Numbered from the stretch's first letter, positions 49,506 to 62,665 are shown. The stretch is DNA of 64,000 bases from Eonycteris spelaea (GCA_003508835.1 PUFA01000068.1:9495501-9559500), one strand, 5' to 3'. The notes: a model not told the origin generated them from the letters alone. Numbers and translations: made by a program.

Positions 49506-49934
49506 TTTTTTTTAATTTGAACTTGCTGTCAGAATTTGAAATTGAAAATTAGAAGAGTTGGTAACAACGAACCATCATTTATTTCTATGTGTCAGCGATG
49601 GGCCTGAATAATGGCTGGCCCTCTGTGGTGGGCTCATACTCTCCAGTTTACTGTAGTCCTCTCTGTCTCCTGAAATTGGCGTTAGTCTCAGTTGCTTGGC
49701 CTAGTACTTAATTTTGTTGTTTTTATACTTAAAGTGGAAAAAAATTCATGCCTCTATCAAATATTGAAAAAAACGGATCTAGAAAACTGGGAGAGAGGGG
49801 CTAATATTTTTCAGAAGTGAGGAATATTTTTACAGTTGTTTTAGGTCAAGTAACCTACAGATGGTCTTCTTGTAGCCATTATTAACATGTTATCTTAATA
49901 AAGCTTACTTAATTCAAAATGGCAAAATAATATT

Positions 49935-50315
49935 TAATGTAGCGTATGCTCTGTCTGCCATGACAAAATAGATTGGTGGCTTAACGTGCAGAAATTTATT
50001 TTCTCACCATTCTGGAGGCTGGAAGTTCCCACTGAGGTGCCTGCAGACACAGTTTTCTGACGAGGGCTTTCTTCCTGGCTTGCAGATGGCCACCTTCTCT
50101 CTGTCCTCACATAGTCTCTCATATTTGTACACGCGGAAAGAGTGATCTGGTGTTTCTTCCTTTTCTTAAAAGGGCACTAGTCCTGTCATGTTAAGGCTCC
50201 ATCATTGATCTTATTTAACCATAATTACCTCGAAAGGCCTTATCTCCAAATACAGTCACATTGGGAATTACGGCTTTCATGTATGAATTTGGAGGTGGGG
50301 CGTAATTCAGTCTAT
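49935..50315 (-). mobile_element. MaLR (MLT1/MST-type) LTR
   Basis: The blocks AGAAATTTATTTTCTCACCA, TTCTGGAGGCTGGAAGTTCC, TGGCCACCTTCTCTCTGTCC, AAATACAGTCACATTGGGAA and TTTGGAGGTGGGGCGTAATT give the standard reverse-complement course of an ERVL-MaLR LTR. The ORF across it is chance. Confidence 0.7.
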
Positions 50316-50319
50316 ACTT

Positions 50320-53300
50320 GCAATATTATGAAATAATCCACAGTAAATAATGGGAAAGCTACCTGATTGAGAGATTTGGAGGGACAAGGGGAGATCTGAA
50401 ATTTCGGTGAAATTTGTTTCTGAATGCTGTGATGAGCAGTTATATATATTCTTAAGAAAAAAATTACATGTGTATCAAAACTTTTTTTTTTTCTGTTGAG
50501 TTTGCAACAAAAAAGTGTTGTCAAACTAGAATGAGCATTTGCATATGTAAGAATTGGAAATACTCTTGTTCATAGTTAATAGATTACTAAGAACAGGTGA
50601 GATAAGTCGTTTATTATATTTTCTGTTGTAGCTGATAAAAGCAGAGATATTAATGATATTACCTATAATGACTTCTTTATTCATAGATTTATTAGAAGTT
50701 TTTTACAAAGACAGTTAATTTGGAAATGGATCCTTAATGAGCCCAACTTTAGGAAATGCCTTTTTGTATATTGAAGGAAAAATCTTAAATATAAATGTAG
50801 ACAGGTCATATTTAGAAAAAGTAACCTATCCTGGATCTTCCTTTGGCCATGGGGAATGTAATATTTGATAAAAAGCTTAAATTCCAGGTAAAGACATTTT
50901 GTGAAAACAGTATTTTTAAAGACAGAAGGACTTAAGTTACTTTGCTGTATCATTACTTAGGTATTAGTTTTACAAAAAAAGTTAAAAGTGAACCATTTCA
51001 TAATCATGGTAATTTACCTTTGGAACTGGATAAGCTCTCAAAGCTTGACTTATCAGTGAACCAATATTTTGCCTAATGAAAGAACTGCACATTACAGTAT
51101 TTTTTTGTACTGTGAGGTTGGATAATCTGCGGTGCCCATCAAGAATCTTCTTAGGTCCAGCTGAGCATTCAGACTCACAATGTGACACAGTCTATTAAGA
51201 TCGAAGTAGGACAGGAGTCAGAGCTTGCCAACAGGAATAGTCTTTGCTGCAATTTATGCAGCAGTTCATATAGCCAAACCATGTCATGTGGGAGAAGTAT
51301 CTTCTAGGTGACAATTTCAGGAGGAAGTATTTAGGATTTTCATTGAATAGGTATAGAAACTGCTTTGTCTTAAAAGCCTCATGTTTCACATAAGCTCTTA
51401 CCTCTTATACAAAATCTATAGGCTTATATTCCTGGGTCTTCATGCCCAAAGAGTCACTCACTGCATGTAGGCAAGTCCAAAGTATGGCATCACCATAATG
51501 TATTTATATATATTTTTTCATAGTCCAGATGCAATTTATCAAACAGAGGTCATTGATATCAAGAGCACTATTGCCTAGTGACCTCCAAGGTGACACTCCA
51601 GGTTTTTTTAAGTTTACCAGAGGAGCACAGCTTTACCAACAGTCATATTCTCAGGTGAAGGAAAAAAACTTTTCTTAGTTCATGGCCCGTAGATGGTTTA
51701 GTCATGGCTTGGTGCTAGAAAGCCTTTGGTGGGGGGAAGGGGCAGAGACAGTTTATAACTTTTCAGTGTCATTCAGGAAAAAAATCTTTATCTCAACAAT
51801 AAATATTTTCCTAGATACTCAGTTTTTAGGTTGTCAAAACAAATGAATCACTTGGATATTGTATTTTACAAGTAGATTTACTCCCCCGCCCCCATGAAAT
51901 TGGTTCAATAAGAAATGAAGCAGATAAGGAATAATCTGGCACACTTTCCTGCAGTTGGCATCCAGAAATGGATATGATGGCCTGAATTCTGAAACAGGTT
52001 GTCTGACTTTAAACTTAAGACAAAAAATTAATAGTGTGTAGTTTGCCTTTTTAAAGTAATACTATAGAACTAAGAGCTACAGGATAAATTAAACCGTTTG
52101 CTAGTATAGAACTGAAAACTAAATAATAATGGCATTCAGTTACAAAAATTGTGTGAATATCCTAAGAAAAGATGCTCTGTATACAAAAATCATTCTTTAG
52201 AATTCTATCAATGCATGAAAATACCTGCATTTATGAACAACTGTTTACTGACATAAAGTGTGTGGTAGTAAACATTGTTTTCTGTCAAATGGCTCAAGGC
52301 TAAATTCTGTATTGCATATAACAGTGCTAAGTACTAGACCCAACATTGTGATCATGACCAGGAAAAAAAAATCAGTTTCTGATTCTTAATCAGAGTAATC
52401 ATGAATTATTATGAAATAAAATATAAAATTTAAGTAGGTGCTTTCAATTTAAAACATAAACATCAGCATTATACATATTTGTATTATGCTCAGTAAAAAT
52501 AGAATTTAATTATATTTCTGGCATTTTATTTTTTTTCCCTCTGCCCATTTTATTCATTTATGTTATCAGCCTGGCCCCTGTAGCCATTAGAGTTTGTGAC
52601 CCCTTCTATAGAAGGTGAGTACTAATTATTACAGCTATAAAGAAATATTTTGATATGATGTGGGGGTATAATCTAGAGATTTACATGGGTACAAAATAAT
52701 CCACTGTTTTTATTACCATGTTAAATATTGGTTTACTTCAAATAAGTATAGAGAGACCAGGTAAATGCAGGTGTTATTGTTACCTCGTTATATAATGATA
52801 TCTTAGTTTACTTCATATCATTAGCATCATTCCATCTTTACATCAGTCCTGACTTATATAGCAAAGATAAGGGACAAAAACGACATAGAAGTTTGCGTTT
52901 CTTTTATTTTTATACTATGAACAATAAGACACAGACCACAGTGCTGCTTATATAAAAGACTTATGCTGATTGGGGAGGGCAGAAGAAAAGACAGGAAGTA
53001 AGCAAGGAAGAAGGGAGAGAGAGATGGAAGGAGAAAAGCAAAAGAAATCTTTCATAATGAAAGAAATTGTTGAAGTTTTTTTCTGATTCATTTTGTTGTG
53101 ACTTGAATAAGAAGAAAATACAAGTTACCATTTATGATTTTTAGAAAGCGGCAGTGGCATGGTTTTCAAGTCTCTGCAAATCCCTCATAAAAGGAACATG
53201 TTGATGGCAAAATTTGAAAAGTGTAGTAAATACCTGAAACTAAGATCTTAAAGGCACGGGAGTACTCTGGGCTTTATGAATTCTCAGATCTCCAGCCAAA

Positions 53301-54395
53301 GCTCCCTTCGAAGACAAAACTCTACACAGATTTGTCCACACTGCTGGAGTAGAATCCAAATTAAGTAGGATGGGAGCAGTAGTGACAAGCAAAAAAGAAG
53401 GTTCAAATAAAAGTATGGGAAAGGAATAGAGTTATGTGATCTTATAGTGTAAATCACTTTAATTTTTAATATCTCACAAAAAGAGCAGGTGGGGAGCTCT
53501 AGAGCTATGAAATTTGAAAATCTACTTGATGTAAAAATAAGCAACTGAAAACTGCTTAAGGTCAAATCTCACAAGATTATAGGATTATAAAATAAAAGAA
53601 GCAGAGTAACATCACAACAGTGAATGAAAGCTTATCTGAAAGACATTCCTACAAAACATGAAAACTACAACTCAATAGGTAGAACTCAAAGAATTTAGGT
53701 ATTTTGAAAATCAGAAGAAACATCTATGCAACAAACACAAGGATTAGTATCTTTAAATAGCAAATGGAAAGCTGTAAACTTTTTAAAAATTAAAAAAATG
53801 AAAGAATTGAGAGAAAGAGACAAGAAAGGATTTGAAAATAGGCAAAGAAAATGCTACAGGGGTTGTCCACAAAAAAGAAAATCAAAGTAAGGGAACAGAC
53901 AAAAATACTAAAGACTGTGTGCAACAAAACTTCTTGAAATAAAGTTGCGACACTACTGTTAAAAAAACACTACATACCTTGGAAAATGAACCCAGAATGA
54001 GTATCAAGACACAGTCTAGTAAAATTATTGGGCATTGGAGAAATACTTTGGCTCTCCAGACATTCCAAGTGACTTAAGGGAAAGAAAACCAGACTGCCAT
54101 TGCTCTGTTTGATGGCAATGCTCTGTGCTAAAAGAAAAAGGGGGGTGGGGGAGGATGTGAGACAGAGACTTTATATCTGACTTTCACATGAAGACTGTAG
54201 ATAAACTGTTATCAGTATCTAAGATCTATTTTCCCATAAGTCTTTTTCATTGGAATCTTCTATTGAAGGAACTTAAGATGGCCAGGTTGACTGACAAAAC
54301 ATCAATAATGGATGTAGAAATAAATATGACTTTCCGTGGTTTAGTATGCATACATATGGTTTCTATTTCTATATATAAAAGGAATCGAAGAACCA
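50320..54395. other. Intron 5, largely unassigned 4 kb
   Basis: No named repeat. Several minus-strand ORFs of 60-93 codons occur at 50681-51389 and 53284-53565, without recognisable domains. The 51.0-51.9 kb part is less AT-biased than its surroundings and may be an old, unrecognised element. Confidence 0.45.
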
Positions 54396-54399
54396 GTGA

Positions 54400-55440
54400 T
54401 ACCCTGTAGCAATGGGCACTCTTAGCCTCTAGATTTTTATTTCCAAATATCAGTCTTCTATTAAGGCAGCCAGTGCTCCTTAGAGATGGGATTGATTCTG
54501 GTGAAGGGCCAGGAAAATATAAAATAAGCCTGAAACATCTTGGAATGCCAGAAACTAATGGTGGGCTCAAAAAAGAATTTGGGCGTATTGGTAGGACACA
54601 GATGCCAACCGGAAAGAGCTCCCAATGGTGAAAGCAGAAACTGTTTTAGTGACAAATTTATATAATGATAGATTTTAAACCATAGAATAAAATAAACGTC
54701 TCTGAGTTCCTACTTACATAAGTATGTAATCGAGTAAATAAGTAAATAGAGGTGAAGGGACAGTTCTTCCCTGCAAGTGAATATCAGTTAATTGATATAG
54801 AAGGAATGAAGAAAATAAAAAATTACCATAGGGAAACACTACAATAATAATTGTTGCAGGCAAGATTTCTGACATGCTAAAATTAGTGGATGAAAATCTG
54901 TAGAGAAACAGGATATTAGCACAATCTCCCCCAAGATATTTACCTGTTAAAAAAAGAGGAAATAGTAACTTCACAGTGGAGTAACCAGCTGATACCCGCT
55001 TAACCAAATGAACAAGGTTTTGACATTATGTACCCTCTAATTATAATGCACAGCACCTCTTTTGTGGAATTTTTGTCAAAAAGGTATAATAATCTCAGTC
55101 TAATCGAGAAAACATCAACAAGCTCAAATAAAGAAGTATTTCACAAAATCACTTTCAGGATCAGAAGAGAGAATGAGGGACAGTCACAGACTGGTGGAGA
55201 TGAGAGAACAAAATGAGATATGGATCCTCAAACAGAAAGGACTTCGAGGGGGAAATGGCAAAATTTCAATAAATTCGTAAAATAACATTTTACTAATGTT
55301 AATTTCCTGGATAATTATACAATGAGTATGTAAGTTGTTAACTTGAGGGAAAATCGGGTAAAGTTATACTTGAACTATTTTTGTAATATATCTATGTCTA
55401 AAATTATTTCAAAATAATTCATAAAAGAATGTTAGGTGAG
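54400..55440 (+). mobile_element. L1ME-type 3' UTR region
   Basis: The last part is clear: GACAGTCACAGACTGGTGGA, TATGGATCCTCAAACAGAAA, AATGTTAATTTCCTGGATAA, and the closing AAAATTATTTCAAAATAATT, all standard for L1ME 3' UTRs. Upstream (54400-55000) the match is looser. Minus-strand ORFs here are chance. Confidence 0.65.
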
Positions 55441-55444
55441 CATT

Positions 55445-56670
55445 AAATTTGTTGTTACATGTTCCTAAACCTAAACGACGGTACAAGAGAACATACAGTC
55501 TAATGGCTGTGCTTTGGCAGTCGGGATGTAATAAAACTAAACAGAGAAAGAATGGGAAGGGCGCACACAAAGACTTTAAAACTTCTTATTAAACTCACTT
55601 TGATAGTGCCGATATTGTTATTCTGAAAATGTTTTGGGTGTAATATGAGGAGAAAAAATAGCTGATACTTTAATATTATATGTGGTGTCCTTGAAAACGA
55701 AAAATCTCAGTATGGAAAAAAAATGATGCAATACAGAAAAGGTTAAGTAAATACTGAAATATCATTACGGACTTGAGTTATTTTTATTTTAAAACATATA
55801 CATTTATTTTTTTTTAAAGATATATATTTTTTTCTGTTCACTGAAAGGACTTAGAAACAATGGCCAACTCAGTAGCAGCTAGCATCCTTAGTGCCTAGAC
55901 TTAGATTATGATCTTTAAATATAGTTTCCAACTAAACTAAATCAAGGCTTCTTGGAAAAGTGATTAATTCCAGTTCTATGACATAATGAGCTAAGAAACA
56001 TCTTGTCATTCCAGGTAGTATGAATGCTACCAAAGTCACGTGAGAAAGACTCAAGAGCCAACTTAAAGAGACTTCTACTGCCAAAGATAGGACAGTTTAA
56101 GCATAAACAAGGATCATACACTAATGGATTAAAACACATCAAATGTCTTAAATCCATGATTTCATTATGATACCAAAAGAGAAGCTCGTTACCTTTGGAA
56201 GATGCCAGTGGAGACTGAACTACTATTTTGAAAACTTAAATGCATGACAGGAATAAAGCATTCATCCCACCTTTTCTATATGAAATGTACCACTGTATAA
56301 CAAAGTAATAAATTAGTGAAGTTTATAGATTTTATTCTAACAAATCACTGATAGAAGAATAATAGAATCGTAATATCATTTTGCACTCCCTAATAAATTA
56401 AAAGTTTTAGGCAAGTCCTTTCCTGAACAAAATTGACTTCTTTTAGTAAGAAAGGAAATTCAGACATCGAGTAGATAACTAGCAATATTCTTCACTGTTC
56501 ACTTATATAGAGCATTCTGTGTTTCATTACATAGTGATTCTAGTTGGGATGGTTGGGAAAGCATGTAATAGGTGATCAATTAATATTTGGAGTAAATGAA
56601 TAAATTGGCTTTAAAAGCCAACATTAGATAACACTTTTCTTGAATCACAGATTTGTCAGGCACTATTGCT
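55445..56670. other. Intron 5, unassigned
   Basis: AT-rich, no gene and no repeat recognised up to the young L1-like insertion. Confidence 0.55.
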
Positions 56671-56687
56671 ACTACATTGTGATTTTT

Positions 56688-56878
56688 TTGTATGTTATAT
56701 ATATATATATGAAACGATACCCCTAATTACCCTATGTGCCCTCTGGCTCTACACACTGCCATTACATTATTGCTGACGGCATTCCCTTTGCGGTGCTCCC
56801 CATCCCTGTGACCGTCGAATCAACTATTGATTTGTACTTCCTTAACCCTTCACTGATTTCTCCCACCACCACCCCCCC
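56688..56878 (-). mobile_element. Young 5'-truncated LINE-1-like 3' UTR insertion
   Basis: A 191-bp insertion is flanked by a perfect 14-bp direct repeat, ACATTGTGATTTTT, at 56674-56687 and 56879-56892. On the minus strand it starts with a G-rich GGTGGTGGGAGAAATC-type segment, as L1 3' UTRs do, and ends in a (TA)n stretch plus a short A tail (T-run on +). The middle resembles, from memory, the bat LINE-1 3' UTR. The intact duplication indicates a more recent event than the other L1 pieces here. Family naming needs a repeat library. Confidence 0.65.
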
Positions 56879-57249
56879 ACATTGTGATTTTTGACGTTGA
56901 TTTTTCCTTTAGACTTGTCACATCAAATTTCATGTTTCTTACATTCATTTGCATTCTCTTTATAGTCTTCTTTTGACAAAACTTTGAAGAAATGCTTGTA
57001 TAACTGAATGGCGTTTTTAACCAATTATGATTGTGCATAAAGGTTCATTTTCTGTCATGGTTCTTCTGTTTTTACACAGTTTTAGGGACACATCCATGTA
57101 ATCTAGGGTAGTTAGAGTAATAACTGTTGTCATGTTTTTCTCTTAAAAGAACTGAACCAAACAAAAATTCCAAGGATTTAATATTTTTCGATTAAGAGAG
57201 GTACAAGTTAGTGAAGGATAATTGTTGAGGTCACTTAGTCATCTGGCAG

Positions 57250-57365
57250 CTTTATTTATAGATGAAGAAATGATGATCAGAGAGTTTGTGAAATACCCAA
57301 AGAGACACCACTAGCTGGATTACGATTAGTGAGCATAGAAGTCTTGAATCTCCTGTTGTTCCTCA
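57250..57365 (+). mobile_element. Possible MIR fragment
   Basis: TATAGATGAAGAAATGATGA and GACACCACTAGCTGGATTAC resemble a diverged MIR 3' half. Confidence 0.4.
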
Positions 57366-57474
57366 TTTTATTTTGTTACTCAAATCAAAATTAGTTCAAA
57401 TAACTGAAGAGGACATTCTCATTCAACACTCCCCCCCGCCCCCAAAAAAAGTAGGTGTCATTTGGGGGGATTTT

Positions 57475-57605
57475 TTTTTATTGAATCATTTTAATGTGTA
57501 ACATTATATAAATTTAAGGTGTACATCATGTTTCTTTGACACATTTGTGTATTGTTATATACTTGCCTTAATGATATCACATTGCATACTTACAGTACAA
57601 TATTA
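57475..57605 (-). mobile_element. L1 3' end fragment
   Basis: ATTTAAGGTGTACATCATGT, TTGACACATTTGTGTATTGT and TATCACATTGCATACTTACA match the reverse L1 3' end. Confidence 0.6.
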
Positions 57606-58062
57606 TCAGTGTCACTTTACCTTGGGTCAGAGTCACAGTGAGATCCTAAGTGGCTTTCTGAACCAAAATATGTAGAAGAAATATTAGATCATGTTCCGTA
57701 AACTCTTAAAATTAGGTTGGCATTATTTTAAAGATTATAATCTATATTTTAATTGTTAACCAAGATATTCATTTAATTAGATTTGCTGACCTGCTAACCA
57801 ATCTCAATGAACTGGAATTTACTAAACCTACTTTATCAATGGAAAAGGGAAGACAAATGAGATAATTACTTTGATGTCTTTAATTTTCTTAGGAGCATGT
57901 ATAAATTAAATCATCAACAATGTAAAGAGGGAAGAACAATACACATACCCTAATCTCAGGTTCTGAATGGTTCTCAATGGTCTTTTTTTATTTGCAACAT
58001 GATTGAACATTGACAAAATAGTGGTTTATAATAAAAATATTCACTCTCTAAAGTGAATTCTC

Positions 58063-58064
<2 letters not shown>

Positions 58065-58093
<29 letters not shown>
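58065..58093 (+). repeat. (TG)n microsatellite
   Basis: About 14 TG units in intron 5. The short ORF starting in it is an artefact. Confidence 0.97.
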
Positions 58094-58097
<4 letters not shown>

Positions 58098-58539
58098 AAC
58101 ATGTCTTGCTTCATTTCACTTCTGTCCATTCCATTTTATTCCCATGAAATATAACTGGTTTATGGACTTGTCAAGAATCTGTTCAAAATTTTTTGAAAAA
58201 CTTCCTGTCTTGTTTAAAATTGCTTGTAGAGTTGAGGTTTTTCATTTAAAAGGATATGATGAGGTGATGGAAAATGTAAGTAGAAAACACTCAGTTCAGA
58301 TTCTCTGAACATAAACATTACACAGTCTTTTAATCCCTTTTACAGATTATGCCATTTACTAAATATGGCTTTTTGTTATATTTAAATTTGCACTATTGGG
58401 TACTTCATAAACCTTGGAAATATGTAGCCAATAAGGTAAAACAAAGAATTGACAGATAAACTCATAGTTTCTTTGTTAAAATAATAACTCCTGAAATGTT
58501 GTTAATAGCATTAGATAAAGTAAATTGTAATATAACCAC

Positions 58540-58795
58540 ATTGTAGAATGTTATATAATTAAGTACAATATTTGTAAAAAGCATTTAATAGAAAGTACTA
58601 ATGTTCCAATGAAAAAAACTGGGCAACATGATCCCAACTTTGTCAAAAAAATACAAGAGTAGAAGGAAGTAACCTAAAATATTAATAATGATTATCTCTG
58701 AGTGTTGGATTATGGCTATTTTTTCCCTGTGTTTTATTTTCTGTACAGAATTGTGATACTTTTTTAATCTAGATAAAATATAGACGTTTTCCTAC
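58540..58795 (+). mobile_element. L1M 3' fragment
   Basis: AATAATGATTATCTCTGAGT, GTTGGATTATGGCTATTTTT and TTTATTTTCTGTACAGAA resemble a common L1M 3' end. Confidence 0.5.
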
Positions 58796-59222
58796 AGCCA
58801 TAGTCATGTTACCTCAATGACATGAAGTGCTTGATGACTTGCAAAGAAAAATAGTTGTCAGTTTTTAAAACAAATATGGCCTTTTAAAAATGTTTTATAT
58901 AGTATTTTTAGTTTCATATTTTAAGCCATATTTTTGAGCTTGAATAAATTGTTAAGAGCTATATAAATGTATTCCATTGAGAACACTAAAGCTAAGAGTA
59001 TAAAGCAGTCTCTCTAAATAGTAGTTTTTTTAATATCTAGAGGTTATCCTTCAGATTTTGGTGATTTTCTTCACTGTCAAATTTTGTTTTTCATTGTAAA
59101 ATGTCCAGTAATGTTACCTCTTTTAAGAGAGAAATTTCAAGTGGAAATGTGTATGATGTTAAGCCTTTTATATTTTATAATCTCGAATGCTTAAATTCAT
59201 GTAAATGTTTTCTGATTTTTAG

Positions 59223-60988
59223 AGGAACAGAAGGAAAATGAAAAGAGGAAAAGTGAGGAGCCACCAGTAGATTCAGAAAATCATTCTATGCCCAATGCTC
59301 TAGAAGAAACTACGATGAAAATAGAAAAAGAAGATGAAAAGGAACTTGTGAAACTGCCAGTCATAGTAAAGTTAGAAAAACTTTTGCCAGAAAGCGAGGG
59401 AAAAAAGATTATTAAAGAAGAAAGTGATTCCTTCAAGGAAAATGTCAAACCCATTAAAGTCGAAGTGAAGGAATGTAGAGCAGACCCTAAAGATATCAAA
59501 GGCAGCATGGAGAAGCTAGAGCCTGAGAGGCTCGAGTTTGGTGGCAATGTTAAATCTGCTCAAGAAATTACTGAGAAGTCTACTGAGGAAACCGAGAAGC
59601 TTAAAAATGACCAGCAAGCCAAGATACCACTAAAAAAAAGAGAAATTAAACTGAGTGATGATTTTGACAGTCCAATCAAAGGACCTTTGTGTAAATCAGT
59701 TACTCCAACAAAAGAGTTTTTGAAAGATGAAATAAAACAAGAGGAAGAGACTTGTAAAAGGATCCCTACAATCACTGCTTTGGGTCATGAAGGGAAACAG
59801 CTGGTAAATGGAGAAGTTAGTGATGAAAAAGCAACTCCAAATTTTAAGATGGAACAAATGGAGACAAAGTTTTTTGATACAAAGGAAGATAGCTGTAGCT
59901 CTTCTAAAGACAAAAGTATCATCATGGAGGGGAATGGAGCAGAGTCCTTAAATTCTGTCATAACAAGTATGAAAATAGGTAATATTGAGAAAGAAGTGAT
60001 CCCTTTAGGGAAAGATGCAGAAAGTTTAGTCTCTGATGTAGAGACCCAGAGTCAAAAAGGGAAGATAGAAGAAACTGGTCCAACAGAAATGGAAATCTCT
60101 CTTGAGACTTCTGAGATAGCAAAGGATCTCTCTTTAAAAACTGCCTTATCTACCACTGAATCCCAAACCATGAAAGTTGAAGATATATCTCCTAAAAGTA
60201 AGAAGGATAAGCACCTGCCGCCAGTCCTAGAGAGTCTTGAAAAGTTAGAGAAATCCAAAAAAACTTTTCTTGATAAGGACACCCAAAGATTAAGTCCAAT
60301 ACCAGAGGAGGTCCCAAAGAGTACACTAGAATCAGTAAAGCTAGGCTCTCCCAAGGCAGCTGAAACTTCACCGTCTAACTTGGCTGGCCACTGTGAGAAA
60401 CTAGCCTCAGAAAAGGAAGTGGTAGAGTGTCAGAACACAAGTTCCACTGAAGATCAGTCCCCGGAAAAAACAGACTCAGAAATTCTAAATGAGGATTCTG
60501 AATCCACGAAGGTAGAAATGGATAACCTTGACAATGCCCAGACTTCTGGCACAGAGGATCCTTCTGAAACAAAGGGTTCTATGCAAAAAAGCAAATTTAA
60601 ATATAAGTTGATTCCTGAAGAAGAAACCACTGCCTCAGAAAACACAGAGATAACCTCTGAAAGGCAAAAAGAGGGCATCAAATTAACAATTAGGATATCA
60701 AGTCGGAAGAAGCAGCCAGGTTCTCCTACTAAAAATCTAGAACCAGAAACCAAGCAAGAGAAGTCAGAAAAGGAAGAGGAGAAAACAAATGTGGGTCGTA
60801 CTTTAAGGAGGTCTCCAAGAATATCTAGACCCACAGCAAAAGTGGCTGAGATCAGAGATCAGAAAGCTGATAAAAAAAGAGGGGAAGGAGAAGAAGAAAT
60901 GGAAGAAGATTCATCAGCTTTGCAAAAAACAGACAAAAAGGAAAACTTGAAAAAAATGGAGAAGGATACAAATTCTAAAGTAAGCAAG
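59223..60988 (+). CDS. RSF1: RSF1 large coding exon 6 (acidic/lysine-rich middle region)
   Basis: This 1,766-nt exon enters in phase 1: the bases AG complete the glutamate codon begun in exon 5. It leaves in phase 0 at AAG|GTAAAA and encodes 588 complete codons without a stop. The translation is low-complexity, rich in Lys, Glu, Ser and Thr, and predicted disordered. It holds several SUMO-type psi-K-x-E motifs (VKLE, IKEE, IKVE, LKDE, IKQE). Near the 3' end is a conserved block with KLTIRISSRKK, then a basic patch, TLRRSPRISRP, with a KKRGEGEEE stretch after it. In human RSF1 a ubiquitinated-H2A-binding segment is reported upstream of the PHD finger; I cannot fix its borders here. Compared with my memory of human RSF1 there are many substitutions and a small deletion (EKLEPERLEF where human has EKPVAQEPERIEF). 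Two AGs adjoin at the acceptor (TTTTAGAG); only the first keeps the frame. Confidence 0.96.
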
Positions 60989-61264
60989 GTAAAATTTCGC
61001 CCACTCTGAGTTTTAATTTTCATTAGAAATATTTGGTTCTAAGTGCTTGTAGCTTTCTGCTCTTGGCTAAAACAAGTCATTCAAAGATCTTCTTATATCT
61101 GAGATGTCTTTTCTTGATATTATCCCCAGACATTTTATTTCATACTGTATCATCTTGTCATCTTTTCAACTTCTTCTCTATTACAGGCAGTATAGGAATA
61201 TATTCTCTTTGTAAACTATTCAAATAATACCCACCCTATAAGGTTGAAGAATTTAAATTCCCCA

Positions 61265-61760
61265 TAAACACTGCTAACAGTTTGGGGCTCATTTCTTTCC
61301 AGTCCTTCCATAATTCACGTGTATGTTCATGAATCTTTAGCCATTCACTTAAAAAATAAATTGAATCAAATATGTTCACTTTTCTCTGAGTTTTTCACTT
61401 AACAGTGTGTCTCTGAACTCTTTCCATGTCAGTAGATATAGTCTACCTTTTGGTTATTAATGGCCACATAGTATTCCATAGTGTGGATATACCTCAATTT
61501 TTTTGACTACTACTCCCTTATTGATTGACATTTAGGTTGTTTCCAATTTTTCACTATTACAGGCAATGCTGCATTGAAGATCATTTTGGATGTGAGTGAG
61601 TATTTCTCTAGAATAGGTTTCTAGATTTGGAATTGCTGGGTCAAGGGGCATGTGTATTTTAAGTTTTGATAGCTATTGACACATTGCCCTCCAAAAAAGG
61701 CCCCATTATGTACCCTCTCGTTACATTTATGAGAGTGCCTATTTTTCCCAAGTTTAACAT
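61265..61760 (-). mobile_element. L1M/HAL1-type fragment in intron 6
   Basis: TTTCCATGTCAGTAGATATA, CCACATAGTATTCCATAGTG, GATTGACATTTAGGTTGTTT and TTTGGAATTGCTGGGTCAAG follow reverse-oriented L1 ORF2/3' UTR sequence. Confidence 0.75.
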
Positions 61761-62199
61761 TAGTCTAGGAAGCTAGATTCTTTCTTTGATGACCCTTTTA
61801 AGCAAAATCTGGTACATGTCATTGGCTAATCTATGGGAGTTTATTATAATTAAAAGTGCTACTTTTGATTTTAATTTAAGTGATCAGATTGTTCTTCATT
61901 GTAAGTGATCCTTTGTTCCCTGAAATACTGAATTTTTAATTCTTTACTTTAAAAAATTCCCCTTGTGTTGTTAGAATTATTTTGGTCTTTGATGGGGACT
62001 TAGACTGTAAGAATGAATTGAAACATTAATTAAGATTGTGAAACCAGGCAGTAAAAAGCAGTTTACAATGTTTTAAACTTATTCTCTGAATGATAGTTAT
62101 TTTTAAATTTGTCAGTATTTTTATATGCAATTTTGACCCGTTAAAAATTTTTAAATGCATTTCTAATATGGGAATTTAAAATTCTGTATAACAAAATGT

Positions 62200-62545
62200 G
62201 AGTATAGTCAGAGCACTGTTCTAGAGCCTTTAAAATGTACATGGCCTTTGACCCAAAATCTTCTTTGAGGAATTTTTCCTAACCACAGAGGTCTGTGTAA
62301 AAACTGTTTATGTTTACAAGGATACAGTTGTTTATGAAAGTGAAAAAATGGGAAACTACCTAAATGTCTGTCTAGTAGGGGATTATTAGGTAAATACAAC
62401 TGTGTGATGGCAGTATTATATAGTCATTTACAGTGATGTTAGGAGGATATTTTATGACTTGGGAAAATATTTGTAAGAAAGATTGTAATCTTCGCTCCAA
62501 AAATAGAAAAAAAATAATGAAGTATGTACCAAAATTAAATAGTAG
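62200..62545 (+). mobile_element. L1M fragment in intron 6
   Basis: TTTGACCCAAAATCTTCTTT, ATGAAAGTGAAAAAATGGGA, AACTACCTAAATGTCTGTCT and ATTAGGTAAATACAACTGTG follow the L1 ORF2 C-terminus. It ends about 120 bases before exon 7. Confidence 0.6.
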
Positions 62546-62665
62546 ATATGTCTTTTGAAGTTCCTTTATATAGAATATATTTAAATATTCTGTAATAAAC
62601 ACGTAATTAGAAGTTTTTACATTTTTACTATACCAAATTATCCCAATTTTTTAATTTTATACAAG

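Noticed and set aside
59281..60834. Minus-strand ORFs opposite RSF1 exon 6
   Set aside because: Shadows of the purine-rich coding exon; they have no similarity and lack conserved starts.
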